From Croceibacterium atlanticum (GTDB taxonomy: Bacteria; Pseudomonadota; Alphaproteobacteria; Sphingomonadales; Sphingomonadaceae), in contig NZ_CP011452.2 in NCBI RefSeq assembly GCF_001008165.2, forward strand, positions 1,116,001 to 1,180,000: DNA of 64,000 bases, given 5' to 3'. This document shows positions 37,554-46,748 of this stretch, piece after piece. Each line of letters starts with the position of its first letter. Within the stretch, counting starts at the first letter, position 1. The notes beneath the pieces are model-generated. The model saw only the letters and a program-made list of their open reading frames with translations, was not told the DNA's origin and made no database searches. The position numbers and the translations under genes were made by a program.

Positions 37554-38360
37554 ATGATGATTTTCAAGCGGGCGGCCTGTCTGGCCGGTGCGGGCTTGCT
37601 GGCCTTCGTGCTGGCAAGCGCAGGTCATGCGCAATTGGCAGCGCCGATCCAGAGCCCGGTGCCGCAGGGGATCGATGCACAGGACAGCGCCGGCTTCGCC
37701 AAGGGCAAATATGCCGCGCTGGACGCGCTGCCCGACTGGGGCGGCATCTGGTTCCTGGTCCGCTCCGCCGGGCCGCAAACGCAGCCGGTGCTGAAGGATG
37801 ATTACGCGGCAGAGCGTGAACGCTGGCGGGCCGAAGTGCTGGCCAATGGCGGGGTGGAAAGGCGCAGCCGATCCAATTGCAGCCCCCCCGGCCTGCCGCG
37901 CATCATGCGCCTGGCCCAATATCCTTATGAATTCCTGTTCACTCCGGGCCGCGTCACCATCAACCAGGAAGCCTGGATGCAGACGCGCACGATCTGGACC
38001 GACGGGCGCGAACATCCCCCGATCGAGGAGATCGACCCGACATTTCACGGCCATTCGATCGGCCATTGGGAAGGCGATACGCTGGTCGTCGATACAATCG
38101 GCATCTCGGACGAGCTGGAGTTCGGCGAAGGCGGGGTGCATTCCGACCAGTTCCGCCTGGTGGAACGGATCCACCTGTCACCCGACGATCCGGACGTGCT
38201 GGTCAATGAAATGACCATGACCGATCCGCTGGCGCTGGCCGAACCATACAAGGTCGAAGCCCGCTACCGCCGGGATCGCCACGGCTCGCTGATCGAATTC
38301 CAGTGCTCCGAAAACGACCGCAATCCCGTCAACGAACACGGGGAGACGCTCTTCCTCTAG
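37554..38360 (+). CDS. Exported protein, paralogue of the 35803-36735 product
   Basis: A 268-residue protein with a signal peptide (GAGLLAFVLASAGHAQ). The mature part has LPDWGGIWFLV, NCSPPGLPRIMRLAQYPYEF, TRTIWTDGREHP, HSIGHWEGDTLVVDTIGI and ERIHLSPDDPDVLVNEMTMTDP. The C-PPG-P-IM, T-I-x-x-DGRE, SIGH-x-EGDTLVV and MTDP elements match the gene at 35803. It closes a mirror-like set: long, DUF6152, DUF6152, long. AAGGGGGA precedes the ATG. Function unknown. Confidence 0.75.
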   Translation: MMIFKRAACLAGAGLLAFVLASAGHAQLAAPIQSPVPQGIDAQDSAGFAKGKYAALDALPDWGGIWFLVRSAGPQTQPVLKDDYAAERERWRAEVLANGGVERRSRSNCSPPGLPRIMRLAQYPYEFLFTPGRVTINQEAWMQTRTIWTDGREHPPIEEIDPTFHGHSIGHWEGDTLVVDTIGISDELEFGEGGVHSDQFRLVERIHLSPDDPDVLVNEMTMTDPLALAEPYKVEARYRRDRHGSLIEFQCSENDRNPVNEHGETLFL

Positions 38361-38435
38361 CCAGCCAACCTCTACGGAGTTAGTGGACCCAGGAATTGGA
38401 GGCCGGTCATCGGCGAATGACGAAAGCCGAGTGAC

Positions 38436-38987
38436 ATGATGAACAATCGCGGCGACACAGAAGCAGGGGATGATCCGCGCATTCCCGACCCTTTGCGTTC
38501 CGGGCAGAGAACAGGTCCCCTTGCCCGCCTGCTCAGCATGCGAATGGTCGTGCTGTTCGGCTTCATGCGCCGTTCCGGTGTGCGGACACGGCAGCATCTG
38601 TTCGATATTTCGGAAACCGAATGGCGTATCCTGTCGCAATTGGGCCCCTTCGCACCGCTTTCACTGAACGGATTGGCCGAACTGCTTGCAAAGGACCGCG
38701 GCCAGCTTAGCCGGTCTGTCAAATCGCTTGTCCAGCGCGATCTGGTTACGCGGCGGCGCAAACCCGGCGGGCCAGAGATCGAATTGGGTCTGACTGACAA
38801 AGGCAAGACGCTGTTCGATGACATGACCGAACTTGCAATAGAACGGGACCGCCGCCTGACCGAGAATATCGATCCCGATGATCTGGCGGCAGCCATGCGC
38901 GTGGTGGAGCAAATGATCCTGCACGCCGAAAAGATGCTCGAAGAAAACAGCGAAACGGGGGAAGGCGCGCACCCACCGGCTAAATGA
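38436..38987 (+). CDS. MarR family transcriptional regulator
   Basis: A 183-residue winged helix-turn-helix regulator. The DNA-binding segment (ISETEWRILSQLGPFAPLSL, LAELLAKDRGQLSRSVKSLV, RDLVTRRRKPGGPEIELGLT) occupies about residues 60-130, flanked by dimerisation helices. It lies 75 nt after the exported-protein genes on the same strand and probably controls that unit in response to a phenolic or similar ligand. The next 57 nt lead to the left end of the Tn7-like element. Confidence 0.88.
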   Translation: MMNNRGDTEAGDDPRIPDPLRSGQRTGPLARLLSMRMVVLFGFMRRSGVRTRQHLFDISETEWRILSQLGPFAPLSLNGLAELLAKDRGQLSRSVKSLVQRDLVTRRRKPGGPEIELGLTDKGKTLFDDMTELAIERDRRLTENIDPDDLAAAMRVVEQMILHAEKMLEENSETGEGAHPPAK

Positions 38988-39044
38988 GGCGTTCCTCCGC
39001 CATATGCCCCGCACGGAGATCCGGCGCCTGCAGGCAACTGACCC

Positions 39045-39212
39045 TGTTGTGAGACAAAAGAGTTATTCCGTTTTCACACGAACTTTCCGCGGACGTCGGC
39101 CCTCACAATAACAAAATAGTTCTTCCATTTCACACTCACCATCAGATCATATAGAGAACATCAATCGAAGTCCTGCATTTCCGAGACAATAAAGTTTTTC
39201 ATTATTCGTGTG
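39045..39212 (+). repeat. Left end: three TnsB-like sites
   Basis: Three related AT-rich repeats in direct orientation: 39053-39080 (GACAAAAGAGTTATTCCG...), 39110-39135 (AACAAAATAGTTCTTCCATT...) and 39185-39212 (GACAATAAAGTTTTTCATTA...). Over the first 23 positions sites 1 and 3 agree at 17. Spacing and number (three spread over about 160 bp) are as in the Tn7 left end. The third site runs directly into the truncated cytochrome gene. Confidence 0.72.
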
Positions 39213-39507
39213 GCCCACCGATGGCTCTCTCGCCGACGCCGTCGTGGCAATGGGCGCACATCGTCTTGTACTCGCCCGCGCCGGCCGCGACCATCGCCGG
39301 GGTGAGCTCGGGTGCGGCGATGTCGTTCCCGCGCCCCCTGCACCGAGTTGCGGAACGTGGTGTCGAGCGCCAGGCGGTGATCGGGCTGTGCCGCTCGGTT
39401 GCGGCGACATTGTAGCCGCCCGTCAGGATCACCAGTAGCGCAATCAGAATGAGCAGCACGAGCATGGCGAGCGCTCCCAGCAGAAGGCTCTTCCAATCGA
39501 TCGTCAC
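39202..39507 (-). pseudogene. Truncated, twice-shifted cytochrome c gene
   Basis: The N-terminus is a membrane-anchored class I cytochrome c: MTIDWKSLLLGALAML, TGGYNVAATERHSPITAW, then AAGAGEYKTMCAHCHDGVGER with the haem motif CAHCH. Between TAW and RGNDIAAP the sensible residues (LDTTFRNSVQG) lie in another frame. One G appears lost near 39369-39370 and one extra C occurs in the run 39334-39338, the two indels cancelling. After GERA, homology ends and the frame stops within a few codons in left-end sequence, so the axial-Met half is missing. It starts inside the end of the lipoprotein gene (4-nt overlap). A functional product is unlikely. Confidence 0.75.
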
Positions 39508-40013
39508 CCGTCATCCTCTCCGGTGCCGACACACTGGCGATAGCCGCGGAAGCCGAGCTCGTCCTTCACGCCGGGGAGCATCACGATCATGTCGTGCTCG
39601 GGCAAGCCGGCGTTCCCTTCGCCTTCTACGGGCCGCAGCTGAACGGTGAGGCCGCCAGCGGCGAACCGCTGCTCACCCGCGGCGGACAGTTCGATCAGCT
39701 TGCCGTTTAGCTTGATCGTGGCCGGCCCGCCGGGGCGGTAGAGGAAGGATGGCTCGCTCACCTGAGTCAGGCGGATCGAGCAGCGTCCCTCCAGCCCGCG
39801 CACAGCGGCGATGTCGGCATCGGTCATCGTCTCGGGCTGCACCGCCTCCACGACGATCCCGGACAGCGCTTCCGCCGCGCCCATGCGCGGGGCCGGCGTG
39901 GGTGCGGGATCGATCTGCGCCTCGCGATCATTGCCCGGCGCGCTGTTCGAATTGCATGCGGTGAGTATTGCGATTGCAAGGAGTGCGCAAGCGAGGGGAG
40001 ACAGGCGCCTCAT
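39504..40013 (-). CDS. Lipoprotein of the copper operon, unknown function
   Basis: A 169-residue lipoprotein with lipobox AIAILTACNS (Cys 20). The mature part has a Pro-rich linker, then a small globular domain with two cysteines (RGLEGRCSIRLTQ and YRQCVG) and the EPSFLYRPGGPATIKLNGKLI core. The frame is intact, unlike its neighbours. It overlaps the DUF305-like gene upstream and the cytochrome fragment downstream by 4 nt each, so it belongs to the copper operon. It may be a periplasmic accessory; no metal-binding motif is obvious. Confidence 0.75.
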   Translation of the reverse strand: MRRLSPLACALLAIAILTACNSNSAPGNDREAQIDPAPTPAPRMGAAEALSGIVVEAVQPETMTDADIAAVRGLEGRCSIRLTQVSEPSFLYRPGGPATIKLNGKLIELSAAGEQRFAAGGLTVQLRPVEGEGNAGLPEHDMIVMLPGVKDELGFRGYRQCVGTGEDDG

Positions 40014-40554
40014 TCCACATCCTCCTGCGCATCTGCCGGTCGTGGCTTTCGCTCCGCCGTGCGCACACCGTTCGCCTCGATATCGGCGATCAGGTATTCC
40101 ATCTCGGCGATTTCCCGCCGCTGGGCGAGGATGATGTCGTGCGCCAGCTCCCGCACGCGCGGGGCGCGGATGTGGGCACGCTCGCTGGTCATGATGGCGA
40201 TCGAATGATGCGGGATCATCGCCTTGATGTACTCGGAGTCGGTGACCGTGGTCTGGCTACGCACCAACCACAGCGCCATCGCGAACATGAAGCTCGCGGC
40301 GGCGAGGATGATGATGTTCTTGGTGACGTTGCGGTACATGCCCCACATAAACAGTAGCATTATCACCATCATCGCCGCGCCCATGACGAAGGCCATCGAG
40401 AAGCGGGTTTCGCTCCAGAACACATGATCGATCGAATAGGTGTGAGGTACATCAGCACGAACATCACGACCGTGGCGGTCGCGATCATCGCCAGGACGCG
40501 CCATTACATGCCACCTCCGCCGTGATCGTGCTGCCTCTGGTCACCTTCCGGCAT
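40010..40554 (-). pseudogene. DUF305-family membrane protein gene, nonsense plus frameshift
   Basis: The C-terminal half is a clear DUF305 domain (DSEYIKAMIPHHSIAIMTSERAH, LAHDIILAQRREIAEMEYL). Two membrane helices precede it (FVMGAAMMVIMLLFMWGM, NIIILAAASFMFAMALWL). The expected N-terminus is split. An ATG at 40554 opens a His/Gly-rich start (MPEGDQRQHDHGGGGM) that hits TAA at 40506-40504. The next codons in that frame read WRVLAMIATATVVMFVLMYL, a proper first helix, and then one base (an A near 40445) appears missing before TYSIDHVFWSETR. A shortened 164-residue product from 40504 is possible but loses helix 1. Confidence 0.72.
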
Positions 40555-40621
40555 GCTGCGATCTTCCCTACTTTACTTCGCGAATGCGTGAGCCCGCCGA
40601 GGTTTCCGAACTTGACCAGGA

Positions 40622-42975
<2,354 letters not shown>

Positions 42976-42976
<1 letters not shown>

Positions 42977-44010
42977 CAGAACCACGCCTTCACGCCGAGC
43001 AGCAGGGCGAGGCGGTCAGAGTCTTCGCCGGCGGCGCGCGCGCGGTCGGCCGTCTCGCCCAGCTTCGCCTCATAGCCGATGCCGATGTATGGAGCGAACT
43101 CGCGGACGATTTCGTAGCGCAGGCGCAGGCCCGCCTCGACCGAGCTGATGCCGGCGCCGATGCCGCGCTCGGCGATGTCCTGCGCCGCCAGCGAGAGTTC
43201 CGCACGGGGCTGGAGGATCAGCCGCTGGGTGATGCGTTGGTCGTATTCCGCCTCGATCCGCGCGGTGAGATCGCCTCGATCGGAAAGGAAGGCGGCTGCG
43301 TCCACTTCGAACATGTAGGGCGCGAGACCCTGCAGCCCTAGCACCGCATGGGCGCGGCTGTCGGGCTCGAGATCGTAGCGAATGCCGGCCTGCACGTCGA
43401 ACCAGGGGCCGATCGCGTGACTCCATAGCGCCTGCACCTCGGCCGCTTCGACATTCCCGCCGAACGCGCTCTCGCCCTCGCCCTTGACCCACAGCCGGTC
43501 AATGTCGCCGCCGTACCAGCCCTGCACATCCCACAGGTACAGGTCCCCGCCGTCTCCGAGCCGCGCCTCCAGCCGGTCGAGCATGACGGTACCGCCGGTG
43601 AACTCGCCGTGCCCGCGCGCGAGGTCCTGCCGGGCGGGAGCCATGACGGCGGTGCCGTAGATCGCGTCGGCGGCGTGCTCCGGCCCCTCCAGGGCGCGCG
43701 GCGGCGGGCCGGAGGAAGGCGGAGGTTGTGCGGGGGCGCCGTGGTTCATTTGCGCGTGGCCCATGGTCGAGTGGTCCATCGCGCCGTGGTTCATCCGGGC
43801 ATGATCCATTTGATTATGGTCCACGGCACCACTCTCGGCCTGCGCATGCTCCGTTGCCTGATGATCCATGTGCTCCATCGAGCCCTGCTCAGTTGCCTGG
43901 GGCTCCTCCTGCGGCTCAGCGGGCTCGACATGCTGCGCATGGCCGGAATGGTCCTGCGCCGCCGCCGGGTGGGCGATGAGCGCAGCCGTGGCGAGAAGCA
44001 GGGCGCGCAT
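42976..44010 (-). CDS. copB: Copper resistance protein B
   Basis: A 344-residue outer-membrane protein: signal peptide [19 protein letters not shown], a His/Met-rich repeat zone (residues about 40-95, units such as [18 protein letters not shown]) and a C-terminal CopB beta-barrel ([20 protein letters not shown] to LLLGVKAWF with terminal Phe). The repeats likely bind periplasmic copper. It overlaps copA upstream by one base and the ATPase downstream. Length and architecture are normal for the family. Confidence 0.94.
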
Positions 44011-45800
44011 CAGGAAGCCTCCTCGGGGAAGGGCCGCACCGTCACCACCTGCATCATGCCGGCATGCATGTGGTAGAGCAGGTGGCAGTGGAATGCCCAG
44101 TCGCCGGGCTCGTTGGCGGTCAGGTCAAAGGTCGCCTTGCTGCCGGGCTGGACGATCAGCGTGTGCTTCAATGGCTGGTGCGCTTCGTCCGCACCGTTGA
44201 CCAGCTCGAAGAAATGGCCGTGCAGGTGGATCGGGTGCGCCATCATCGTGTCGTTCACCAGCGTCACGCGCACCCGCTCGTCATGCGCGAAGCGGATCGG
44301 ATCGTCGGTGACGGCGGAGAACTTCTGCCCGTCGAACGACCACATGTAGCGCTCCATATTACCCGTCAGGTGGATCTCCAGGCTGCGCTCCGGCGGGCGC
44401 ACCGGGTTGGGGCGGACGGCAACGAGGTCGATGTAGCGCAGCACCCGGTGCGAGACGGTGTCGAGTCCCAGGCCGGGGTAGTCCATCCGATCCACCGGCA
44501 TCGGCGCGACCATGTCGACACCGGCGCCGTTCACGCCCGGCGGCAGCTTGGAGAGATCGCGCATGGAATGATCCATCGTCCCGCCACCCGATCCGTGGTC
44601 CATCCCCGCCATGGCGCCGTGATCCATCGCCGCGCGGTCCGTGCCCGGCATCGCATCGTGCCGCATCGCGCCACCCATGCCGTCCATGCCGTCCATGCCG
44701 CCCATGCCCATATCAGCCATCGTCAGCGTAACCGGTCCGCGCAGCGGCGGTACGGCAGCGCGGTGGCCGGGCGTGGAGGTCAGCATGGCGACCCCCATGC
44801 CGGAGCGGTCCATCGCCTCGGCAACGATCGCATGCGCTCCCTCGCCCGGCTGCACCACGAGGTCATAGGTCTCGGCGACGCCGATCTGCAGCTCATCAAC
44901 GGTCACGTCGCGCACGTCCTGCCCGTCGGCCTGGATCACCGTCAGCGGCACTCCAGGGATGCGCAGGTTGAAGAAGGTCATGGCGCTGCCGTTGATCACA
45001 CGCAGCCGCACCCGCTCGCCGCGGCGGAACAGGAACTCAAGATTGTCTGCGGGTGCATGGCCGTTGACGAGGAAGGTGTAGGTGGAGCCCGTGACGTCGG
45101 AAACGTCGCGCGGGTCCATCCGCATGGCGCCCCAGCGCATCCGTTCGGCGATGGACATCTCGCCCTCGCTTGCGGTCTGCCGATTATAGTTGAAGTAGCC
45201 TTCAGAGACCTTCAGCTTCCGCATGATCTGGTGCGGGTGCATCGGCGTGAACTCGCTCAGCAGCAGCACGTATTCGCGGTCGAAGCGGGTGTCTGGCCCG
45301 TTCGCCGGGTCGATGATCAGTGGGCCGTAGTGGCCGATCTGCTCCTGCAAGCCCGAGTGGCTGTGCCACCAGTAAGTGCCAGCCTGCCGCACGGGGATCT
45401 CGTAGGTGAAGGTCTCCCCCGGGCGAATGCCGGGGAAGCTGACACCCGGAACGCCGTCATACTGGAAGGGCACGAGCAGACCATGCCAGTGGATCGAGCT
45501 GTCTTCGTCCAGCAGGTTGGTAACGTGGAGGCGCACGGTGCGTCCTTCACGGAGGCGGAGCATCGGACCGGGGATCGTGCCGTTTACGGTCACCGCGTGC
45601 CCCGCCCTGCCGTCGGCCATGAAGTGGCTGCGAGCGATGGTCAGGCGGATGTCTTCGCCGTCGAGCGTTCCAAAGCCCTTTCGGGCGGCTGCGATATCAT
45701 CGCCACGGGCCCAGCCGGGCATCGGCAGAGTGGCGGCAGCAGCCATTGCAGCTGAGCCGGTGATCAGCCGCCGACGCGAAAGAACGAGGGAATCGGCCAT
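44010..45800 (-). CDS. copA: Copper resistance multicopper oxidase CopA
   Basis: A 596-residue periplasmic multicopper oxidase with a Tat signal (SRRRLITGSAAMAAAATLP). Copper sites are intact: HWHG, TYWWHSHSG, HPIHLHGHFFELV and WAFHCHLLYHMHAGMM. A Met/His/Gly-rich insertion at about residues 360-420 (MGMGGMDGMDGMGG, MDHGAMAGMDHGSG) resembles the methionine-rich copper-binding segment of PcoA/CopA. It probably oxidises Cu(I) to less toxic Cu(II) in the periplasm. The ATG at 45800 precedes the twin-Arg; CAGGAG lies 11 nt upstream. It heads the operon and is divergent from csoR. Confidence 0.95.
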   Translation of the reverse strand: MADSLVLSRRRLITGSAAMAAAATLPMPGWARGDDIAAARKGFGTLDGEDIRLTIARSHFMADGRAGHAVTVNGTIPGPMLRLREGRTVRLHVTNLLDEDSSIHWHGLLVPFQYDGVPGVSFPGIRPGETFTYEIPVRQAGTYWWHSHSGLQEQIGHYGPLIIDPANGPDTRFDREYVLLLSEFTPMHPHQIMRKLKVSEGYFNYNRQTASEGEMSIAERMRWGAMRMDPRDVSDVTGSTYTFLVNGHAPADNLEFLFRRGERVRLRVINGSAMTFFNLRIPGVPLTVIQADGQDVRDVTVDELQIGVAETYDLVVQPGEGAHAIVAEAMDRSGMGVAMLTSTPGHRAAVPPLRGPVTLTMADMGMGGMDGMDGMGGAMRHDAMPGTDRAAMDHGAMAGMDHGSGGGTMDHSMRDLSKLPPGVNGAGVDMVAPMPVDRMDYPGLGLDTVSHRVLRYIDLVAVRPNPVRPPERSLEIHLTGNMERYMWSFDGQKFSAVTDDPIRFAHDERVRVTLVNDTMMAHPIHLHGHFFELVNGADEAHQPLKHTLIVQPGSKATFDLTANEPGDWAFHCHLLYHMHAGMMQVVTVRPFPEEAS

Positions 45801-45829
45801 GGTCTTGCAATCTCCTGCGACTGTTGTAG

Positions 45830-45846
45830 ATACCCTATAGGGGTAT
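45830..45846. promoter_or_regulatory. CsoR-type copper operator between copA and csoR
   Basis: ATACCC-TATAG-GGGTAT is an exact 6-bp dyad with a 5-nt centre, in the 53-nt space between the divergent copA and csoR starts. G/C tracts flanked by TAC/GTA form the usual CsoR/RcnR-family operator shape. One site here could repress both genes until Cu(I) releases the repressor. Confidence 0.7.
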
Positions 45847-45853
45847 ATCAAGG

Positions 45854-46138
45854 ATGATCGCGATGGGCTGTGAGGGTACAAGGGCCAAGGTCAACCGGCT
45901 CAACCGCATCGCCGGCCAGGTGCGCGGCGTCGCGCAGATGATCGAGGACGGCCGCTACTGCATTGACGTGCTGACGCAGATCCAGGCGGTGAAATCCGCG
46001 CTGGCCAAGGTCGAGAGCGAAGTTCTCAAGGATCACGCCGCGACCTGCGTGGCTGAGGCGATCGCCTCTGGCGACGAGGCCGAGCAGCGGACGAAGTTCC
46101 ACGAGCTGATCGAATTGATGGAGCGCCAGCGTCGCTGA
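45854..46138 (+). CDS. csoR: Copper-sensing CsoR/FrmR-family repressor
   Basis: An all-helical repressor of 94 residues (91 if the better-spaced ATG at 45863 is used, with AAGGA 7 nt upstream). It shows NRLNRIAGQVRGVAQMIEDGRYC, then VLTQIQAVKSALAKVE and LKDHAATCVAEAI. Cys in GRYC, His in KDH and Cys in ATC correspond to the Cys-His-Cys Cu(I) ligands of CsoR. It should bind the dyad just upstream and control itself and the copA operon. Confidence 0.88.
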   Translation: MIAMGCEGTRAKVNRLNRIAGQVRGVAQMIEDGRYCIDVLTQIQAVKSALAKVESEVLKDHAATCVAEAIASGDEAEQRTKFHELIELMERQRR

Positions 46139-46643
46139 CGCTTCATCTCGAAGAGAACGCTGTCAGACGTGCGGAGCGGGCCGCAGCGGGCTCATCGACG
46201 CTGAACGAAATGCAGTTTCGCATCAAGCCCTGACGGCCGCATCGGGGCACTAGCGGAGACGCGATCGCACCTGGCCGGCCGTTCGGCAGCTTTCCGCCTT
46301 CTGTCGTTGCAAACCCGACAGTCTCCTGCCGGCCCAGTTACAGCCTTTGGCTGGTATGAACAAAGGGCAGCTTTCGACGTCCTCTTCCGAGCAAGTGGAT
46401 GACCGCTAATCAGGCGGCAGCAGCCAGCCCTGCCTTATCTAGACAGTATCCCAAGAACATGCGGATGTTCGCGACACTAGCTGGGTGCGTTGGTTTGACC
46501 GAAGGAGCGAGAACCCAGCGGGCGAGATGAGAGGAGCTTCGCAGGCACAACCACCATTCCATGGTGCTCCACACCCTAATTGCAAATCACTCGCAATGCG
46601 GATTTCTGATGAAACCCCTGAATTTCTGCCAAAAACAGCCTTT
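46139..46643. other. Right-hand interior of the Tn7-like element, no clear gene
   Basis: In Tn7 this side would carry tnsA onward. I see no transposase, ATPase or TnsD-like frame in the 505 nt. The only notable ORF is a 50-residue one on the minus strand, 46410-46562 (starts MEWWLCLRSSSHLARWV, ends DKAGLAAAA), with GGAG before its ATG. It could be a remnant or a small gene. The rest shows no support for coding. Confidence 0.4.
46410..46562 (-). CDS. Short hypothetical ORF next to the right end
   Basis: A 50-residue frame containing HLARWVLAPSVKPTHP and ANIRMFLGYCLDKAG, with a GGAG 4-5 nt before the ATG. Composition looks protein-like rather than random. I do not recognise a family; it may be the tail of a deleted gene of the element. 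Weak support. Confidence 0.25.
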   Translation of the reverse strand: MEWWLCLRSSSHLARWVLAPSVKPTHPASVANIRMFLGYCLDKAGLAAAA

Positions 46644-46726
46644 AAATATGGAAAAAGTTTATTCCGCTTACCCACAAAACTGGAACATCTATTTCGTAAG
46701 CGGAAAAACTCTTTTGTCTTCCTACA
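46644..46726 (-). repeat. Right end of the Tn7-like element
   Basis: Read on the minus strand, TGTAGGAA is followed by GACAAAAGAGTTTTTCCGCTTACG (46718-46695), sharing the first 12 bases of this site exactly with the left end. Further in, a second copy (AAAAAGTTTATTCCGCTTACC, 46652-46672) lies in the opposite orientation, so TTCCGCTTAC and GTAAGCGGAA form a 10-bp inverted pair (46662-46671, 46697-46706). The inverted inner copy differs from classical Tn7, whose sites at one end all face the same way. Confidence 0.7.
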
Positions 46727-46748
46727 CCCGAAATGCGGAGCGCCCCCC

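Noticed and set aside
46139-46643. tnsA or another transposase gene inside the right end
   Set aside because: Both strands were read; no frame longer than about 50 codons with protein-like content and no catalytic motif.
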